Assembly: GCA_020847735.1 (NCBI GenBank)
Contig: JADLBL010000025.1
Location: 1 to 64,000, forward strand
Length of the DNA: 64,000 nt
Direction: 5' to 3'
Source of the DNA: Candidatus Eisenbacteria bacterium
GTDB taxonomy: Bacteria; Eisenbacteria; RBG-16-71-46
The notes under the pieces were generated by a model. It was not told where the DNA came from, made no database searches, and worked only from the letters and a program-made list of their open reading frames with translations. Every line of letters starts with the position of its first letter. The first letter of the stretch is position 1. Shown here one piece after another: positions 15,840 through 25,080 of the stretch. The position numbers and the translations under genes are program-made.

Positions 15840-16544
15840 ATGATTCCGCTGCGCGACGACAATCCTTCGCAAAGCGTCCCGGTCGTGACGCGCACGCTGA
15901 TCGCCGTCAACGTCGTCGCGTTCGTCTTCGAGCTTTCGCTCGGCGGAGCGCTCGGCGCGTTCGTGCAGTGGTGGGGCCTCGTGCCGCTGCGCTTCTCGTA
16001 CGCGTTCGCGGGCGCGGAACCGCTCGCCCCGACCCTGGCGACGGCGTTCACCTCCATGTTCCTGCACGGCGGCTGGATTCACCTGCTCGGGAACCTCTGG
16101 TACCTGTGGATCTTCGGCGACAACGTCGAGGACAGCCTCGGCCACTGGAAGTTCCTGCTGTTCTACCTGGCGGGTGGCTTCACCGCGGCCGCGGTGCACC
16201 TGGTCTTCAACCTCGGCTCGCCCGTTCCCACCGTCGGCGCCAGCGGCGCGATCGCCGCGGTCCTCGGCGCCTACGGCGTGCTGTTTCCGCGCGCGCGAGT
16301 GGTGACGCTGGTGCCGATCTTCGTGTTCTTCCAGATCGTCGCGCTGCCCGCGCTGCTGGTGCTGGGACTGTGGTTCGTGATCCAGATCTTCACCGGCACG
16401 CTGTCCATCGGCGCCTCGGGCGGCGGCGTGGCCTGGTGGGCGCACATCGGCGGCTTCGTCTTCGGCATGGCCGTGGTCCTGATCGGCCGCCGCGTGGGCG
16501 GCGGCCGCAGGGGTGAGCGCTCGGAGGCGTGGGTACAGGAGTAG
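15840..16544 (+). CDS. Rhomboid-family intramembrane serine protease
   Basis: A 234-residue integral membrane protease with about six or seven transmembrane helices. The catalytic serine is in VGASGAIAAVLG (GxSG motif), the catalytic histidine is in AHIGGFVFG near the C-terminus, and the HGGWIHLLGNLWYLWIFGDN segment is the conserved HxxxN region. Rhomboids cut transmembrane segments within the bilayer; the substrate is unknown. ATG at 15840 fits the family's short cytoplasmic start. Divergent from trxA. Confidence 0.92.
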   Translation: MIPLRDDNPSQSVPVVTRTLIAVNVVAFVFELSLGGALGAFVQWWGLVPLRFSYAFAGAEPLAPTLATAFTSMFLHGGWIHLLGNLWYLWIFGDNVEDSLGHWKFLLFYLAGGFTAAAVHLVFNLGSPVPTVGASGAIAAVLGAYGVLFPRARVVTLVPIFVFFQIVALPALLVLGLWFVIQIFTGTLSIGASGGGVAWWAHIGGFVFGMAVVLIGRRVGGGRRGERSEAWVQE

Positions 16545-16729
16545 CGGGGGCGAAAGCGCGACTCCCCGCGGGCGCGAGAGGCGAGCCTTGCATCCGGACC
16601 GGCCCGGGCGTTCCTTGCCTTTCCCGCCCCCCGGCTCGTGGCCTACCATGTCCGGCCCGTCCCGTGCGCCGCGCCCCCCGGTCCGACCTGCTCCGGTCCC
16701 GCGACGCGCCCTGATTCGGAGGACTCCTC

Positions 16730-17953
16730 TTGCGCACCGATCTCGACCGCCTCATGCGCGAGCGCGGCCTCGCCGGCCTCGTCGTGCTGGCGCACGATCA
16801 CCACAGCCCGGCGATGTACTGGTGCTCGGGTCAGAAGATCCATCACGGCCTCTACCTGCGCGCGGCCGATGGCCGCTCGCACCTGGTCGTGGACCCGATG
16901 GAGCGCGACCAGGCCGCGCTGTCGGGCGGCGACTGGTCCACTTATTCGCAGCACGGCTTCCTCGCCATGCTGAAGAGCGCCGACTCGCAGGCCGAGGCGT
17001 CCGCGAACATGATCGCCAAGCTCGCGGGTGAGATGCGGATCGAGGGCAGCGTCGCGTTCACCGGCGAGGCGCCGCTCGGCTTCGCGTGGTCCATGCTCTC
17101 GCACCTGCGCGGGCTCGCCCCGGCCATCGTCGTGGACGGCCGCCAGCCGGACGTGCTCGCCGAGGCGATGGCGACCAAGGACGACGGCGAACTCGAAACG
17201 ATCCGCAGGTGTTCGCGCGGCGTGGTGGATGCCATGCAGCGGGTCGCGAAGTACCTGGGTTCGCTCAGGCCGAAGAACGGTCATCTGACCGACGGCGTCA
17301 ACGACGTGGCCCGACTCGGACACGTGCGCGCGCTCATCCACCGGACGTTCGCCGAGCACCGGTTGGCCGAGGACGGCGAAAGCATCGTGGCGATGGGCCG
17401 CGACGCGGGCGTGCCGCACAATCGCGGCAACGACGGCGAGGCGATCCGGCGCGGGGAGACGATCATCGTGGACATCTTCCCGGGCGAGGCCGGCGGCGGC
17501 TACCACACCGACATGACCCGCACGTTCGTCGTCGGCAGGGCCCCCGACGCGGTGAAGAAGATGTACGCCGACTGCCGCGAGAACTTCGACAAGGTCATGG
17601 CCGCGATGAAGGCCGGCGAGCCGTGCCGCTCCTACCAGGAAATGACCTGCGACATCTTCGAGCGGCAGGGCCACGCCACCCTCCGCAAGGACGCGAGCAC
17701 GACGGAAGGCTACGTGCACGGCCTCGGGCACGGCGTCGGGCTCGCGGTGCACGAAGGACCGCGCCTCGGCGGGCCGCCGAGCAACACGACGACGCTCCAG
17801 CCCGGCCACGTGGTGTCGGTCGAGCCGGGGCTTTACTACCCTTCGCGCGGCATGGGCTGCCGGATCGAGGACCTGGTCGCGGTGCGCGCAGACGGCACGC
17901 TCGAGAACCTGACGCCCTGCTCGTACGAGCTCGAGGTGGGGCCCCTCGATTGA
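16730..17953 (+). CDS. M24-family Xaa-Pro peptidase
   Basis: A 407-residue creatinase/aminopeptidase-P-like protein. The N-terminal 160 residues form the creatinase-N domain; the C-terminal pita-bread domain holds the two-metal site: VDIFPG, HTDMTRTF (Asp and Asp), GLGHGVGLAVHE (His), SVEPGLY (Glu) and CRIEDL (Glu). Such enzymes remove N-terminal residues before proline. TTG at 16730 was chosen for the GGAGGACTCCTC ribosome site directly upstream. Its stop overlaps the TTG start of hflX (TTGA), so they are translationally coupled. Confidence 0.92.
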   Translation: MRTDLDRLMRERGLAGLVVLAHDHHSPAMYWCSGQKIHHGLYLRAADGRSHLVVDPMERDQAALSGGDWSTYSQHGFLAMLKSADSQAEASANMIAKLAGEMRIEGSVAFTGEAPLGFAWSMLSHLRGLAPAIVVDGRQPDVLAEAMATKDDGELETIRRCSRGVVDAMQRVAKYLGSLRPKNGHLTDGVNDVARLGHVRALIHRTFAEHRLAEDGESIVAMGRDAGVPHNRGNDGEAIRRGETIIVDIFPGEAGGGYHTDMTRTFVVGRAPDAVKKMYADCRENFDKVMAAMKAGEPCRSYQEMTCDIFERQGHATLRKDASTTEGYVHGLGHGVGLAVHEGPRLGGPPSNTTTLQPGHVVSVEPGLYYPSRGMGCRIEDLVAVRADGTLENLTPCSYELEVGPLD

Positions 17954-19074
17954 AGGCGACTCCCTACGAGGTCCCGCGCCCGCCGCGCTGGGAGAAGGCG
18001 GTGCTGGTCGGGCACGCCGGACGCGACCGCGAGCACCTCGAGCGCTCGATGGAGGAGCTGGCGCTGCTCGCCGACACGGCGGGCGCGCGCGTGCTCGGCT
18101 CGCTCGTGCAGCGGCGCGGCGACCTGCATCCGGCCACGTTCATCGGCAAGGGCAAGCTCGAGGAGCTCAAGCAGCTCGTCGGCACGACCGGCGCCGAGAT
18201 GGCGATCTTCGACGACGATCTGTCGCCGGCGCAGGTCCGCAATCTCGAGAAGGCGTCGCAGTGCAAGGTCATTGATCGCTCCGAGCTGATCCTCGACATC
18301 TTCGCGCGCCGCGCGCGCACGCGGGAATCGCGCCTGCAGGTCGAACTCGCTCAATTGGAGTACACGCTGCCGCGCCTCATGGGCATGTGGAAGCACCTCG
18401 AGCGGCAGGCCGGCGGAATCGGCACGCGCGGACCCGGCGAGACGCAGCTCGAGACCGACCGCCGGCTGGTGCGCGACCGCATCGCGAAGCTCAAGGAAGC
18501 GCTGCGCGCGGTCGAGAAGGAGCGCGAGACGCAGCGCCACCGCCGCCGCCGCGAGTTCCGCGTCGCGCTCGTCGGCTACACGAACGCCGGCAAGAGCACG
18601 CTGTTCAACGCCCTCACGCGCAGCGACGTGTTCGTCGAGAACCGGCTGTTCGCCACGCTCGACTCGACCACCCGCCAGATGGTGAGCCCCGAGCGGCAGG
18701 TGGTTCTGGTGACCGACACGGTCGGCTTCATCCGCAAGCTGCCGCATCATCTCGTCGCGTCGTTCCACAGCACGCTCGTCGAGGCGATCGAGGCCGACGT
18801 GCTGCTGCACGTGACCGACGCCGCCGACCCGGACTTCCGCCGCCACCTGACGGCGGTGGACGTGGTGCTCGACAAGATCCTCGACGAGCCACGCCCGCCG
18901 CGGATCATGGTGTTCAACAAGTGCGACCGGTTCGCTCCCGACGACGCGGCGGTGCTGCGGGTCGAGTTCCCCGACTGCCACGTCGTCTCGGCGGCGACCG
19001 GCGAAGGGCTCGGGGAGCTGCGGGCCGAACTCTTCCGCCGCGCCGGCGAGCGGCGGGCGGCGAGGGCCGGATGA
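17950..19074 (+). CDS. hflX: Ribosome-associated GTPase HflX
   Basis: A 374-residue GTPase that binds and splits stalled 70S ribosomes in heat or antibiotic stress. The N-terminal HflX subdomain and helical linker precede the GIGTRGPGETQLETDRR motif typical of the family; the G domain shows G1 GYTNAGKST, G2 region LDSTTR, G3 DTVGFI and G4 NKCD. TTG at 17950 overlaps the stop of the peptidase gene, giving the normal N-terminus. It ends 31 nt before the SRPBCC gene. Confidence 0.95.
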   Translation: MKATPYEVPRPPRWEKAVLVGHAGRDREHLERSMEELALLADTAGARVLGSLVQRRGDLHPATFIGKGKLEELKQLVGTTGAEMAIFDDDLSPAQVRNLEKASQCKVIDRSELILDIFARRARTRESRLQVELAQLEYTLPRLMGMWKHLERQAGGIGTRGPGETQLETDRRLVRDRIAKLKEALRAVEKERETQRHRRRREFRVALVGYTNAGKSTLFNALTRSDVFVENRLFATLDSTTRQMVSPERQVVLVTDTVGFIRKLPHHLVASFHSTLVEAIEADVLLHVTDAADPDFRRHLTAVDVVLDKILDEPRPPRIMVFNKCDRFAPDDAAVLRVEFPDCHVVSAATGEGLGELRAELFRRAGERRAARAG

Positions 19075-19105
19075 ACCGGTCCGCGGCCGCGCGCGCGGGG
19101 GTCCG

Positions 19106-19549
19106 ATGAGCGCCAACATCGTGCTGGAGTTCGAAGCCGAGCTGGCCGCGCCGCCCGAACGCGTGTTCGCCGCCCTCACCGAAGGCCGTCACCTCGAGCG
19201 CTGGTTCTGCGACGCGTGCGAGAGCGAGCCGCACGAGGAAGGCCGCCTCACCATGCGCTGGCGGCGCGCGTACTCCTCGCCCTGGCCGTACGAGGCGACG
19301 TGGATCGCGATCGAGCCGCCGCACCGGGCCGCGTGCCGCGGGGGCCATCAGGGCTATCCCAACCGCGACGCCGGCACGATCACCTTCACGCTCGCCGCGG
19401 CCGCCGGCGTCACGAAACTGCGCGTGACCCACGAGATGGGCCACCCCGCGCTGTACGCGAACTTCGCGAAAGGCTACAGCGACGCCTGGCCGCGCGCGCT
19501 GCGCCGCCTCGGCGAGTACCTGTCCCCGAAGCCCCTGGAGAAGACATGA
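19106..19549 (+). CDS. SRPBCC (AHSA1-like) domain protein
   Basis: A 147-residue cytoplasmic protein of the SRPBCC superfamily, AHSA1-like group (EFEAELAAPPERVFAALTEG start; YSDAWPRALRRLGEYL C-terminal helix). The ligand is unknown. Its stop overlaps the mqnD start as ATGA (19546-19549), so the two are translationally coupled. That suggests a link to menaquinone synthesis, for example carrying a hydrophobic aromatic intermediate, but this is inference. Confidence 0.85.
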   Translation: MSANIVLEFEAELAAPPERVFAALTEGRHLERWFCDACESEPHEEGRLTMRWRRAYSSPWPYEATWIAIEPPHRAACRGGHQGYPNRDAGTITFTLAAAAGVTKLRVTHEMGHPALYANFAKGYSDAWPRALRRLGEYLSPKPLEKT

Positions 19550-20400
19550 CCGCACCCGCCCCGTCCGCCACGCGCACGATCCGCTTCGGCCACAGCCCCG
19601 ACGCCGACGACGCGTACATGTTCTACGGCTTCCACACCGGCGAAGCCGTGATCGAGGGTTGCGCCGTCGAGCACGTGCTGCAGGACATCCAGTCGCTCAA
19701 CGTGCGCGCGATCGAGCAGGCCGATCTGGAGATCACCGCCTGCTCGGCGCACGCCTACGCGCACCTCGCGGACCGCTACGCCGTCATGGCCTGCGGCGCG
19801 AGCTTCGGCTGGGGCTACGGACCGGTGCTGGTCGCGAAGACGAAACGCACGCCGGAATCGCTGCGCGGCCGCCGCGTCGCGATCCCGGGTCCGCTCACGA
19901 CCGCGGCGCTGCTGCTGCGCACCGAGGTCCCCGGGGTCGAGACCGTCGAGGTCCTGTTCGACCGCATCCCCGAGGCCGTGCTGAGCGGCGAGGTCGAGGC
20001 CGGCGTGATCATCCACGAATCGCAGCTCACCTACGAGGCCGAGGGACTCGCCAAGGTCCTCGACTTCGGCGAGCTGTGGAAGGAACGTGACGGCCTGCCC
20101 GTGCCGCTCGGACTCGACGTCGTGCGCCGCGATCTCGGCCCGGCGCTGATGAAGGCGTGCAGCGACGGCTTCCGCCGCAGCATCGAGGTGGCGTTCGCGC
20201 ACGAGGACGAGGCGATCCGCTACGCGCTCCAGTTCGGCCGCGGACTCGACGTGCCGCAGGGCAGGAAGTTCGTGCACATGTACGTCAACGACCTGACGCT
20301 CGACATGGGCGAACGCGGGCGCGCCGGGCTCGCGCTGCTCTACGAGCGCGCCGTGAAGGCGGGCGCGATCGCGAAGGCCCCGCAGTTCGCGGTGGTGTAG
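19546..20400 (+). CDS. mqnD: 1,4-dihydroxy-6-naphthoate synthase
   Basis: A 284-residue enzyme of the futalosine menaquinone pathway that converts cyclic dehypoxanthine futalosine to 1,4-dihydroxy-6-naphthoate. It has the periplasmic-binding-protein fold of MqnA/MqnD. Conserved segments are GHSPDADDAYMFYG at the start, ITACSAHAYA and GYGPVLVAK. MqnC, MqnA and MqnE genes occur 6-13 kb away in this window, and UbiA-, UbiX- and UbiD-type genes at 50-54 kb. It is the last gene of its operon, with a strong terminator 17 nt past the stop. Confidence 0.95.
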   Translation: MTAPAPSATRTIRFGHSPDADDAYMFYGFHTGEAVIEGCAVEHVLQDIQSLNVRAIEQADLEITACSAHAYAHLADRYAVMACGASFGWGYGPVLVAKTKRTPESLRGRRVAIPGPLTTAALLLRTEVPGVETVEVLFDRIPEAVLSGEVEAGVIIHESQLTYEAEGLAKVLDFGELWKERDGLPVPLGLDVVRRDLGPALMKACSDGFRRSIEVAFAHEDEAIRYALQFGRGLDVPQGRKFVHMYVNDLTLDMGERGRAGLALLYERAVKAGAIAKAPQFAVV

Positions 20401-20416
20401 CCGGGCCGGTTCAAGA

Positions 20417-20448
20417 CGAAGCCGCCGGACCCGGGTCCGGCGGCTTCG
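20417..20448. terminator. Bidirectional terminator between mqnD and the M1 peptidase
   Basis: A 32-base perfect palindrome: the 16-base arm at 20417-20432 is exactly inverted at 20433-20448, giving a very stable hairpin between convergent genes. It is GC-rich with only short T-runs. Confidence 0.7.
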
Positions 20449-20478
20449 CGACTCGCGCACCCGACTTGGGTCGGCGCG

Positions 20479-23106
20479 CTACTTCGCTCCCAGGCTGCGC
20501 AGGTATCCGCCGACCGCCGCGCCTTCGCGATCGCGCAGCGAGATGCAGCCGTGGACCATGTCGGCGACGCGCTCGAGCGTCTTTTCGACTCCGGGGACCG
20601 CGTGCGCCGGCTCCCGGAAGAAGGCCTGAGTGGCCGCCAGCCGCTCCTGCGAACAGCCGCTGCCCATCATCGGCAGGAACCGCAGCGCCGGCGGGGGCAG
20701 ACGCGAGGCGAGGCGGTCGTAGTTCGCCGTCATCCACTGGAACAGCCGCGCCCCCGCGGCCTCGTCCTTTCCACCGAAGCCGCGCATGATCATCATGCCT
20801 TCGGTCACCGGCACGGCGTCGCTGAGGATGTAGTCGAGCGCCCTGGCTTCGAGCGCCGGGTCCTCGAAGGCTCCGAGCGTGGCGAGGTACCTCCGCCTCA
20901 GCAGCGGCACGGTGGAGCTCTCATAGCGGTGCTGCAGCTCGGTGAACATCGCCGCGTCGCCCCGGCCGGCGGCCAGATCGAGCACCGCGTCCACGATGCC
21001 CGGATCCACGCTGCTCGAGTCGGCGAGATAGCGCTTCGCGGCGTCGAGGGCGAAGGCCTCGACCTTCCCGTCCTCGCCGGCGCGCGCGAGCATCGTGAGC
21101 AATTGCCCGCGCATCGTGCTGATCGCCTCGTCCTCCCCGGGCCGGCGCTCGGTGCCGAAGCGCGCGAGGGCGGGCTGCAGCACCTGTCGCACGTACGGCG
21201 CGAACGACGCTTTCAGCGAGTCGGGAATGAACGCGCGACGCACGCCGGCGAGCGAGGAAACGACGTTCGAGACGACCTCCGGCTCCGGATCGCCGCCGAA
21301 CCGCGCCAGCGCGGCCAGATACGAGTCGCCGTGCACCTCGCCGGCTTCGAGCAGCAGGTCCAGATTGCCGAGGAACGAGACCCGTTCGGGCGCCGAAAGG
21401 TCGCGCGGCGCGTGGCTCGCGAGCTTTTCGATCATCGCGCCCGGCGCGCTCCAGGCGAAGTAGCCGTGCCCGCCGCCGTTCGGCATCACCCACTCGGGCT
21501 TCGCCGGCAGCTTCACGAGCTGCGACGTTTCGGCGAGCAGCACGCGGGTCGTGCGGATCTGCCGCCCGTCCGACCAGCGCAGGACCATCGGGATGCGCCA
21601 GGTGAGATCCGGCTGTTCGACGCCCCACGGAGTACAGCGGCTCTGCGTCAGGCGCACGCCTCCTTCGGCGGGCGTCACGCGCACGAGCGGAACGCCCGGC
21701 TGATCGGTGAAGGTCGCCATCGCCGCCGAGACGTTCTGGCCGCTCGCGCGGTCGAGCGCCGCCCACAGGTCGGCGGCCGTCGCGTTGCCCCAGGCGTGCT
21801 CCTTCAGGTACGCGCGCACGCCCTTCTGGAAGACCTCGGGACCCAGGTAGCCCTCGAACGTCGAGAGCACCGCGTTGCCCTTGTTGTAGACGAGCCCGAC
21901 GTTCTGCAGGCCCGCGGCCGAGGAGGACGCCTTCGCGCGGATCGCGGTGGTCGAGGGCAGGGCGTCGCCGCTCATCGTCCGCTGGATGCCGGCCAGGTCG
22001 TCGAGGCCGTACTTGAACTCGGGGTACACCTCGTCGGTGATCTTGGCGGACATCCAGTCGGCGAACGACTCGTTCAGCCACAGGTCGTCCCACCACTGCA
22101 TCGTGACGAGGTCGCCGAACCACATGTGCGCCAGCTCGTGGCAGTGGGTGCTGACGCTGCTGCGGCGCTGGTTGACGGTGGCGCTCGCCGGGTCGAGCAG
22201 CAGGACCGCGTCGCGGTAGGTGATGAGGCCGGGATTCTCCATCGCGCCGTAGGCGAACTCGGGCACCGCGACCAGGTCGAGCTTGGCGAACGGGTACGGC
22301 GTGCCGAACCAGCGTTCGAGCCCGGCGAGCAGCTTCGGCGTCGTCTCGACCGTGTAGCCGGTGAGACCCTTCTGCCCCTGCACGGTCACGACCCGCGCCG
22401 GGAAACGCAGCCCGGGGATCGGCGTGAACTCGAGCGGCCCGGTCGCGAGCGCGAGCAGGTAGCTGGGCAGCGGCGGCGTCTTCACGAAGCGAACCGTCTT
22501 CCAGCCGTCCTTCTCGGACTGCGACTCGACCGGGGTGTTGGTGATGGCCTCGTGCGCCGCCGGCACCTCGAGCGTGAACTGGTACGGGAACTTGAATCCC
22601 GGCTCGTCCCAGCAGGGGAACGCCTCGCGGGCGTCGTCGGCTTCGAACTGCGTGAACAGGTAGCCGTGTCCGCCCGTGTACACGCGGTACAGGCCGACGG
22701 CGCGCGTGCCGTAGGCGCGCGTGAAGTCGATCTCGAGCGACGCCGCGCCGGTCGCGAGCGGCCGGTCGGCGGTCAGGGTCACGAGACCGTGGTCTCCGCG
22801 CCCGACCGAAACGTGGATCGTATCGGCGCCCTGCCGCAGCGAGACGCGCTGGAAGTCCTGATCCTCGGCGTGCAGCCGGATGATGTTCGTCGCCTTCGCG
22901 ACCCTGAGGTCCGTGTGGATCGCGCCGGAGTAGTTGCGCTGGTCCGCGTCGAGCTTCAGGCGGATGGACTGGAACGTCGGCACGACGTCGGTGCCGAGCC
23001 GCACGTCGGCCTGCTCCTCGGCACCGGCCGCAGCGGCGGGGACGAGCGCGGCGAACGCGAGCAGCACGAGTGCGGCGAACCTGGCGCGCGGGGCGGCGCG
23101 GAACAT
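20479..23106 (-). CDS. Exported M1-family metallo-aminopeptidase
   Basis: An 875-residue zinc aminopeptidase of the PepN/leukotriene A4 hydrolase group. A signal peptide (residues 1 to about 28) precedes the N-terminal beta domain. The exopeptidase motif GAMEN and the zinc site HELAH with the third ligand in LWLNESFADWM are all present, so it should be active. The C-terminal half is the HEAT-like ERAP1_C domain. GGAGG lies just before ATG 23106. The signal peptide indicates a periplasmic or surface enzyme for peptide breakdown, unlike cytoplasmic PepN. Confidence 0.93.
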   Translation of the reverse strand: MFRAAPRARFAALVLLAFAALVPAAAAGAEEQADVRLGTDVVPTFQSIRLKLDADQRNYSGAIHTDLRVAKATNIIRLHAEDQDFQRVSLRQGADTIHVSVGRGDHGLVTLTADRPLATGAASLEIDFTRAYGTRAVGLYRVYTGGHGYLFTQFEADDAREAFPCWDEPGFKFPYQFTLEVPAAHEAITNTPVESQSEKDGWKTVRFVKTPPLPSYLLALATGPLEFTPIPGLRFPARVVTVQGQKGLTGYTVETTPKLLAGLERWFGTPYPFAKLDLVAVPEFAYGAMENPGLITYRDAVLLLDPASATVNQRRSSVSTHCHELAHMWFGDLVTMQWWDDLWLNESFADWMSAKITDEVYPEFKYGLDDLAGIQRTMSGDALPSTTAIRAKASSSAAGLQNVGLVYNKGNAVLSTFEGYLGPEVFQKGVRAYLKEHAWGNATAADLWAALDRASGQNVSAAMATFTDQPGVPLVRVTPAEGGVRLTQSRCTPWGVEQPDLTWRIPMVLRWSDGRQIRTTRVLLAETSQLVKLPAKPEWVMPNGGGHGYFAWSAPGAMIEKLASHAPRDLSAPERVSFLGNLDLLLEAGEVHGDSYLAALARFGGDPEPEVVSNVVSSLAGVRRAFIPDSLKASFAPYVRQVLQPALARFGTERRPGEDEAISTMRGQLLTMLARAGEDGKVEAFALDAAKRYLADSSSVDPGIVDAVLDLAAGRGDAAMFTELQHRYESSTVPLLRRRYLATLGAFEDPALEARALDYILSDAVPVTEGMMIMRGFGGKDEAAGARLFQWMTANYDRLASRLPPPALRFLPMMGSGCSQERLAATQAFFREPAHAVPGVEKTLERVADMVHGCISLRDREGAAVGGYLRSLGAK

Positions 23107-23340
23107 GGGGCCTCCGGGGAAGTCGTGGGCCACGCGGACAACGGGGGCAATTCGCGAGCGCCGGACTGTGCGCCCGGCCCGCGCCGCGGCGCAACCGCGA
23201 CGGCTGCGAGCGCGGCAAATCCGGCGACGAAGAACGCGGCGCGGCGAAGGGCGCGCGCGGAAGCGGCGGCGCCCGGCCGCGCCGGACCGCCCCCGCGGCC
23301 GGTTTGAGGGGCGGGCGGCGGCCGCGTAACCTGCGCGCCC

Positions 23341-25065
23341 ATGACGCGGACACGGATGTCCCCGGCCGAGCTGCTGCTGCTGACGCTGCTGCTCGTGGCG
23401 GGCACCGCGCTGTGGTTGCTGCACGCCCGCGCGTGGGATCTGGGCGGCCGATCGCCCGTCCTGAACTACGACACGGCGCAGTACGCGCTGGCCGCGCGCG
23501 AGCTCGCCTGGCACGGACGCCTCGCCACGCCCTACGCGCTGCCCATCGAGCTGGTGACGCAGGCGCATCCGCCCTGGCCGCTCGCCGTGCTTCAGCCCGG
23601 GCTGGTGCTGGTCGAAGCCCTCGTCTTCAAGCTGGTGCCCGCGCGCGGCGCCGTCGCCGGCTCCGATCCGCGCGCCTGGCTCACGCTCCTGCTGCCGTTC
23701 TGCAGCTTCCTGTTCCTTGGCGCGGCGCTGGCGCTGGCGTCGCGTTACCTGTTCGCCCGCTGGTGGCCCGACGCTCCGGCCGAGGTGCGGATCGGCGCCG
23801 CCTTCGTGCTCGGCCTTTCGTTCCTGCTCGACCCGGAGGCCCAGCATTTCGCGATCGGCGGCTTCACCGAGCTGCCGTTCACGGTCGGGCTGCTGTTCGC
23901 GCTGCTCGGGCTGGCGCTCGAGGTGCCCGGACGGCGGCCGTTCGCGTTCGGCCTCGTCCTCGGCGTGGCCGGGCTCTTCCGCGCGAACATGCTGTGGCTC
24001 GCGCCGCTGATCGCGCTCGCCGGCGCCTGGTCGGCGCCGGGGCGGCGCCGCGCGCGCACGCTGGTCCTGGTGCTCGCCGGCTTCGCCGCGCCGCTCGCGC
24101 CCTGGTGGTTCTACAAGTGGCGCACGTTCGGCTCGCCGGCCTGGGACCTGACCCGGTTCGTCGTCTGGGACGGCGTCGGCGGCCGAAGCTGGTTCTCGCT
24201 CTACCACCTGCCCGAGCTGCCGGAGCTTCCCTCGGGCGGCGAAGCGCGTGCGCTGATCGCGGCCAAGGTGATGAAGAACCTGCCCGACCTGGTCAACGCC
24301 ATGCTGCTCGGCCCGCGCGGGCTGTGGCTCGGTGGGCTGGTCGGCTGGCTGGCGATCGTGCGTCCGCCCCGGCCGCTCGCCGCCGCCGGACTGGCGGCGC
24401 TGGCCGCGGGCGCGCTCGGCGTGCTGAGCGCCGCGGCGAGCATCCCGTGGCTGCGCTACCTGTTCCCGACCCGCATCCTGCTCGAGCCCGCCGGCGTGCT
24501 CGCGCTCGGCGCGCTGATCGTGCACCTTGCGCGCGGCTCGCTCGCGCCCCGCGCGCGCAACCTGGTGTTCGCCGCGATCGCGGCGCTCGCCATCGGCTGG
24601 GGCACCTGGTCTTCGCTGCGCGGCAACGCCGAAGCGCGCTCCGTCTCGCAGGAGCGAGGCGTGCCGTCCACGCCGTCCATCACCCGGCTGTCCATCCTGC
24701 TCAACTCGCGGCTCGCCACCGGCGAGCCGGTGATGAGCAACCTCGGCCCGGCGCTCGCGTGGGGCTCGCTGCACCCGGTGCTGCACCTCGCGCTCACGCC
24801 GGCCGACGTCGCGGCCTGCCGGCGGCGGCTCGAGTTCCGGCACGTCCTGCTGGTCTTTCGCACGGGACGGCGCGCGTGGCCCGGCTGGGACGAGCTGCTC
24901 GAGCAACCCGGTTTCGCCGCGACCGTGCCGGGCCTGGGCGTCGTGCGCGAGGACCGCTACCGCACGCGGGACGGCTTCACGGTCGTGTGGCTCGAGCTGG
25001 GGCCGCTCGCGCCGCAGGTGGCGGGACGCGGCGGACCGCCGCCCCCGGCGCTCGCCGCCCGCTGA
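23341..25065 (+). CDS. Multi-spanning GT39-like (PMT/ArnT superfamily) membrane protein
   Basis: A 574-residue integral membrane protein with about eleven or twelve predicted transmembrane segments, starting with ELLLLTLLLVAGTALWLL. After the first helix, NYDTAQYALAARELAWHG matches the conserved periplasmic loop of GT39-type glycosyltransferases, where an acidic residue is catalytic. These enzymes use polyprenyl-phosphate sugars to modify proteins or lipids. The donor and acceptor cannot be told. It starts 234 nt from the divergent M1 peptidase gene. Confidence 0.78.
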   Translation: MTRTRMSPAELLLLTLLLVAGTALWLLHARAWDLGGRSPVLNYDTAQYALAARELAWHGRLATPYALPIELVTQAHPPWPLAVLQPGLVLVEALVFKLVPARGAVAGSDPRAWLTLLLPFCSFLFLGAALALASRYLFARWWPDAPAEVRIGAAFVLGLSFLLDPEAQHFAIGGFTELPFTVGLLFALLGLALEVPGRRPFAFGLVLGVAGLFRANMLWLAPLIALAGAWSAPGRRRARTLVLVLAGFAAPLAPWWFYKWRTFGSPAWDLTRFVVWDGVGGRSWFSLYHLPELPELPSGGEARALIAAKVMKNLPDLVNAMLLGPRGLWLGGLVGWLAIVRPPRPLAAAGLAALAAGALGVLSAAASIPWLRYLFPTRILLEPAGVLALGALIVHLARGSLAPRARNLVFAAIAALAIGWGTWSSLRGNAEARSVSQERGVPSTPSITRLSILLNSRLATGEPVMSNLGPALAWGSLHPVLHLALTPADVAACRRRLEFRHVLLVFRTGRRAWPGWDELLEQPGFAATVPGLGVVREDRYRTRDGFTVVWLELGPLAPQVAGRGGPPPPALAAR

Positions 25066-25080
25066 GATGCGGCGCGGACG

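Noticed and set aside
20479-24906. 1475-codon frame extending the M1 aminopeptidase upstream
   Set aside because: The extra 600 codons are low-complexity Arg/Glu/Gln and run antisense through the GT39-like gene; the signal peptide and GGAGG mark the start at 23106.
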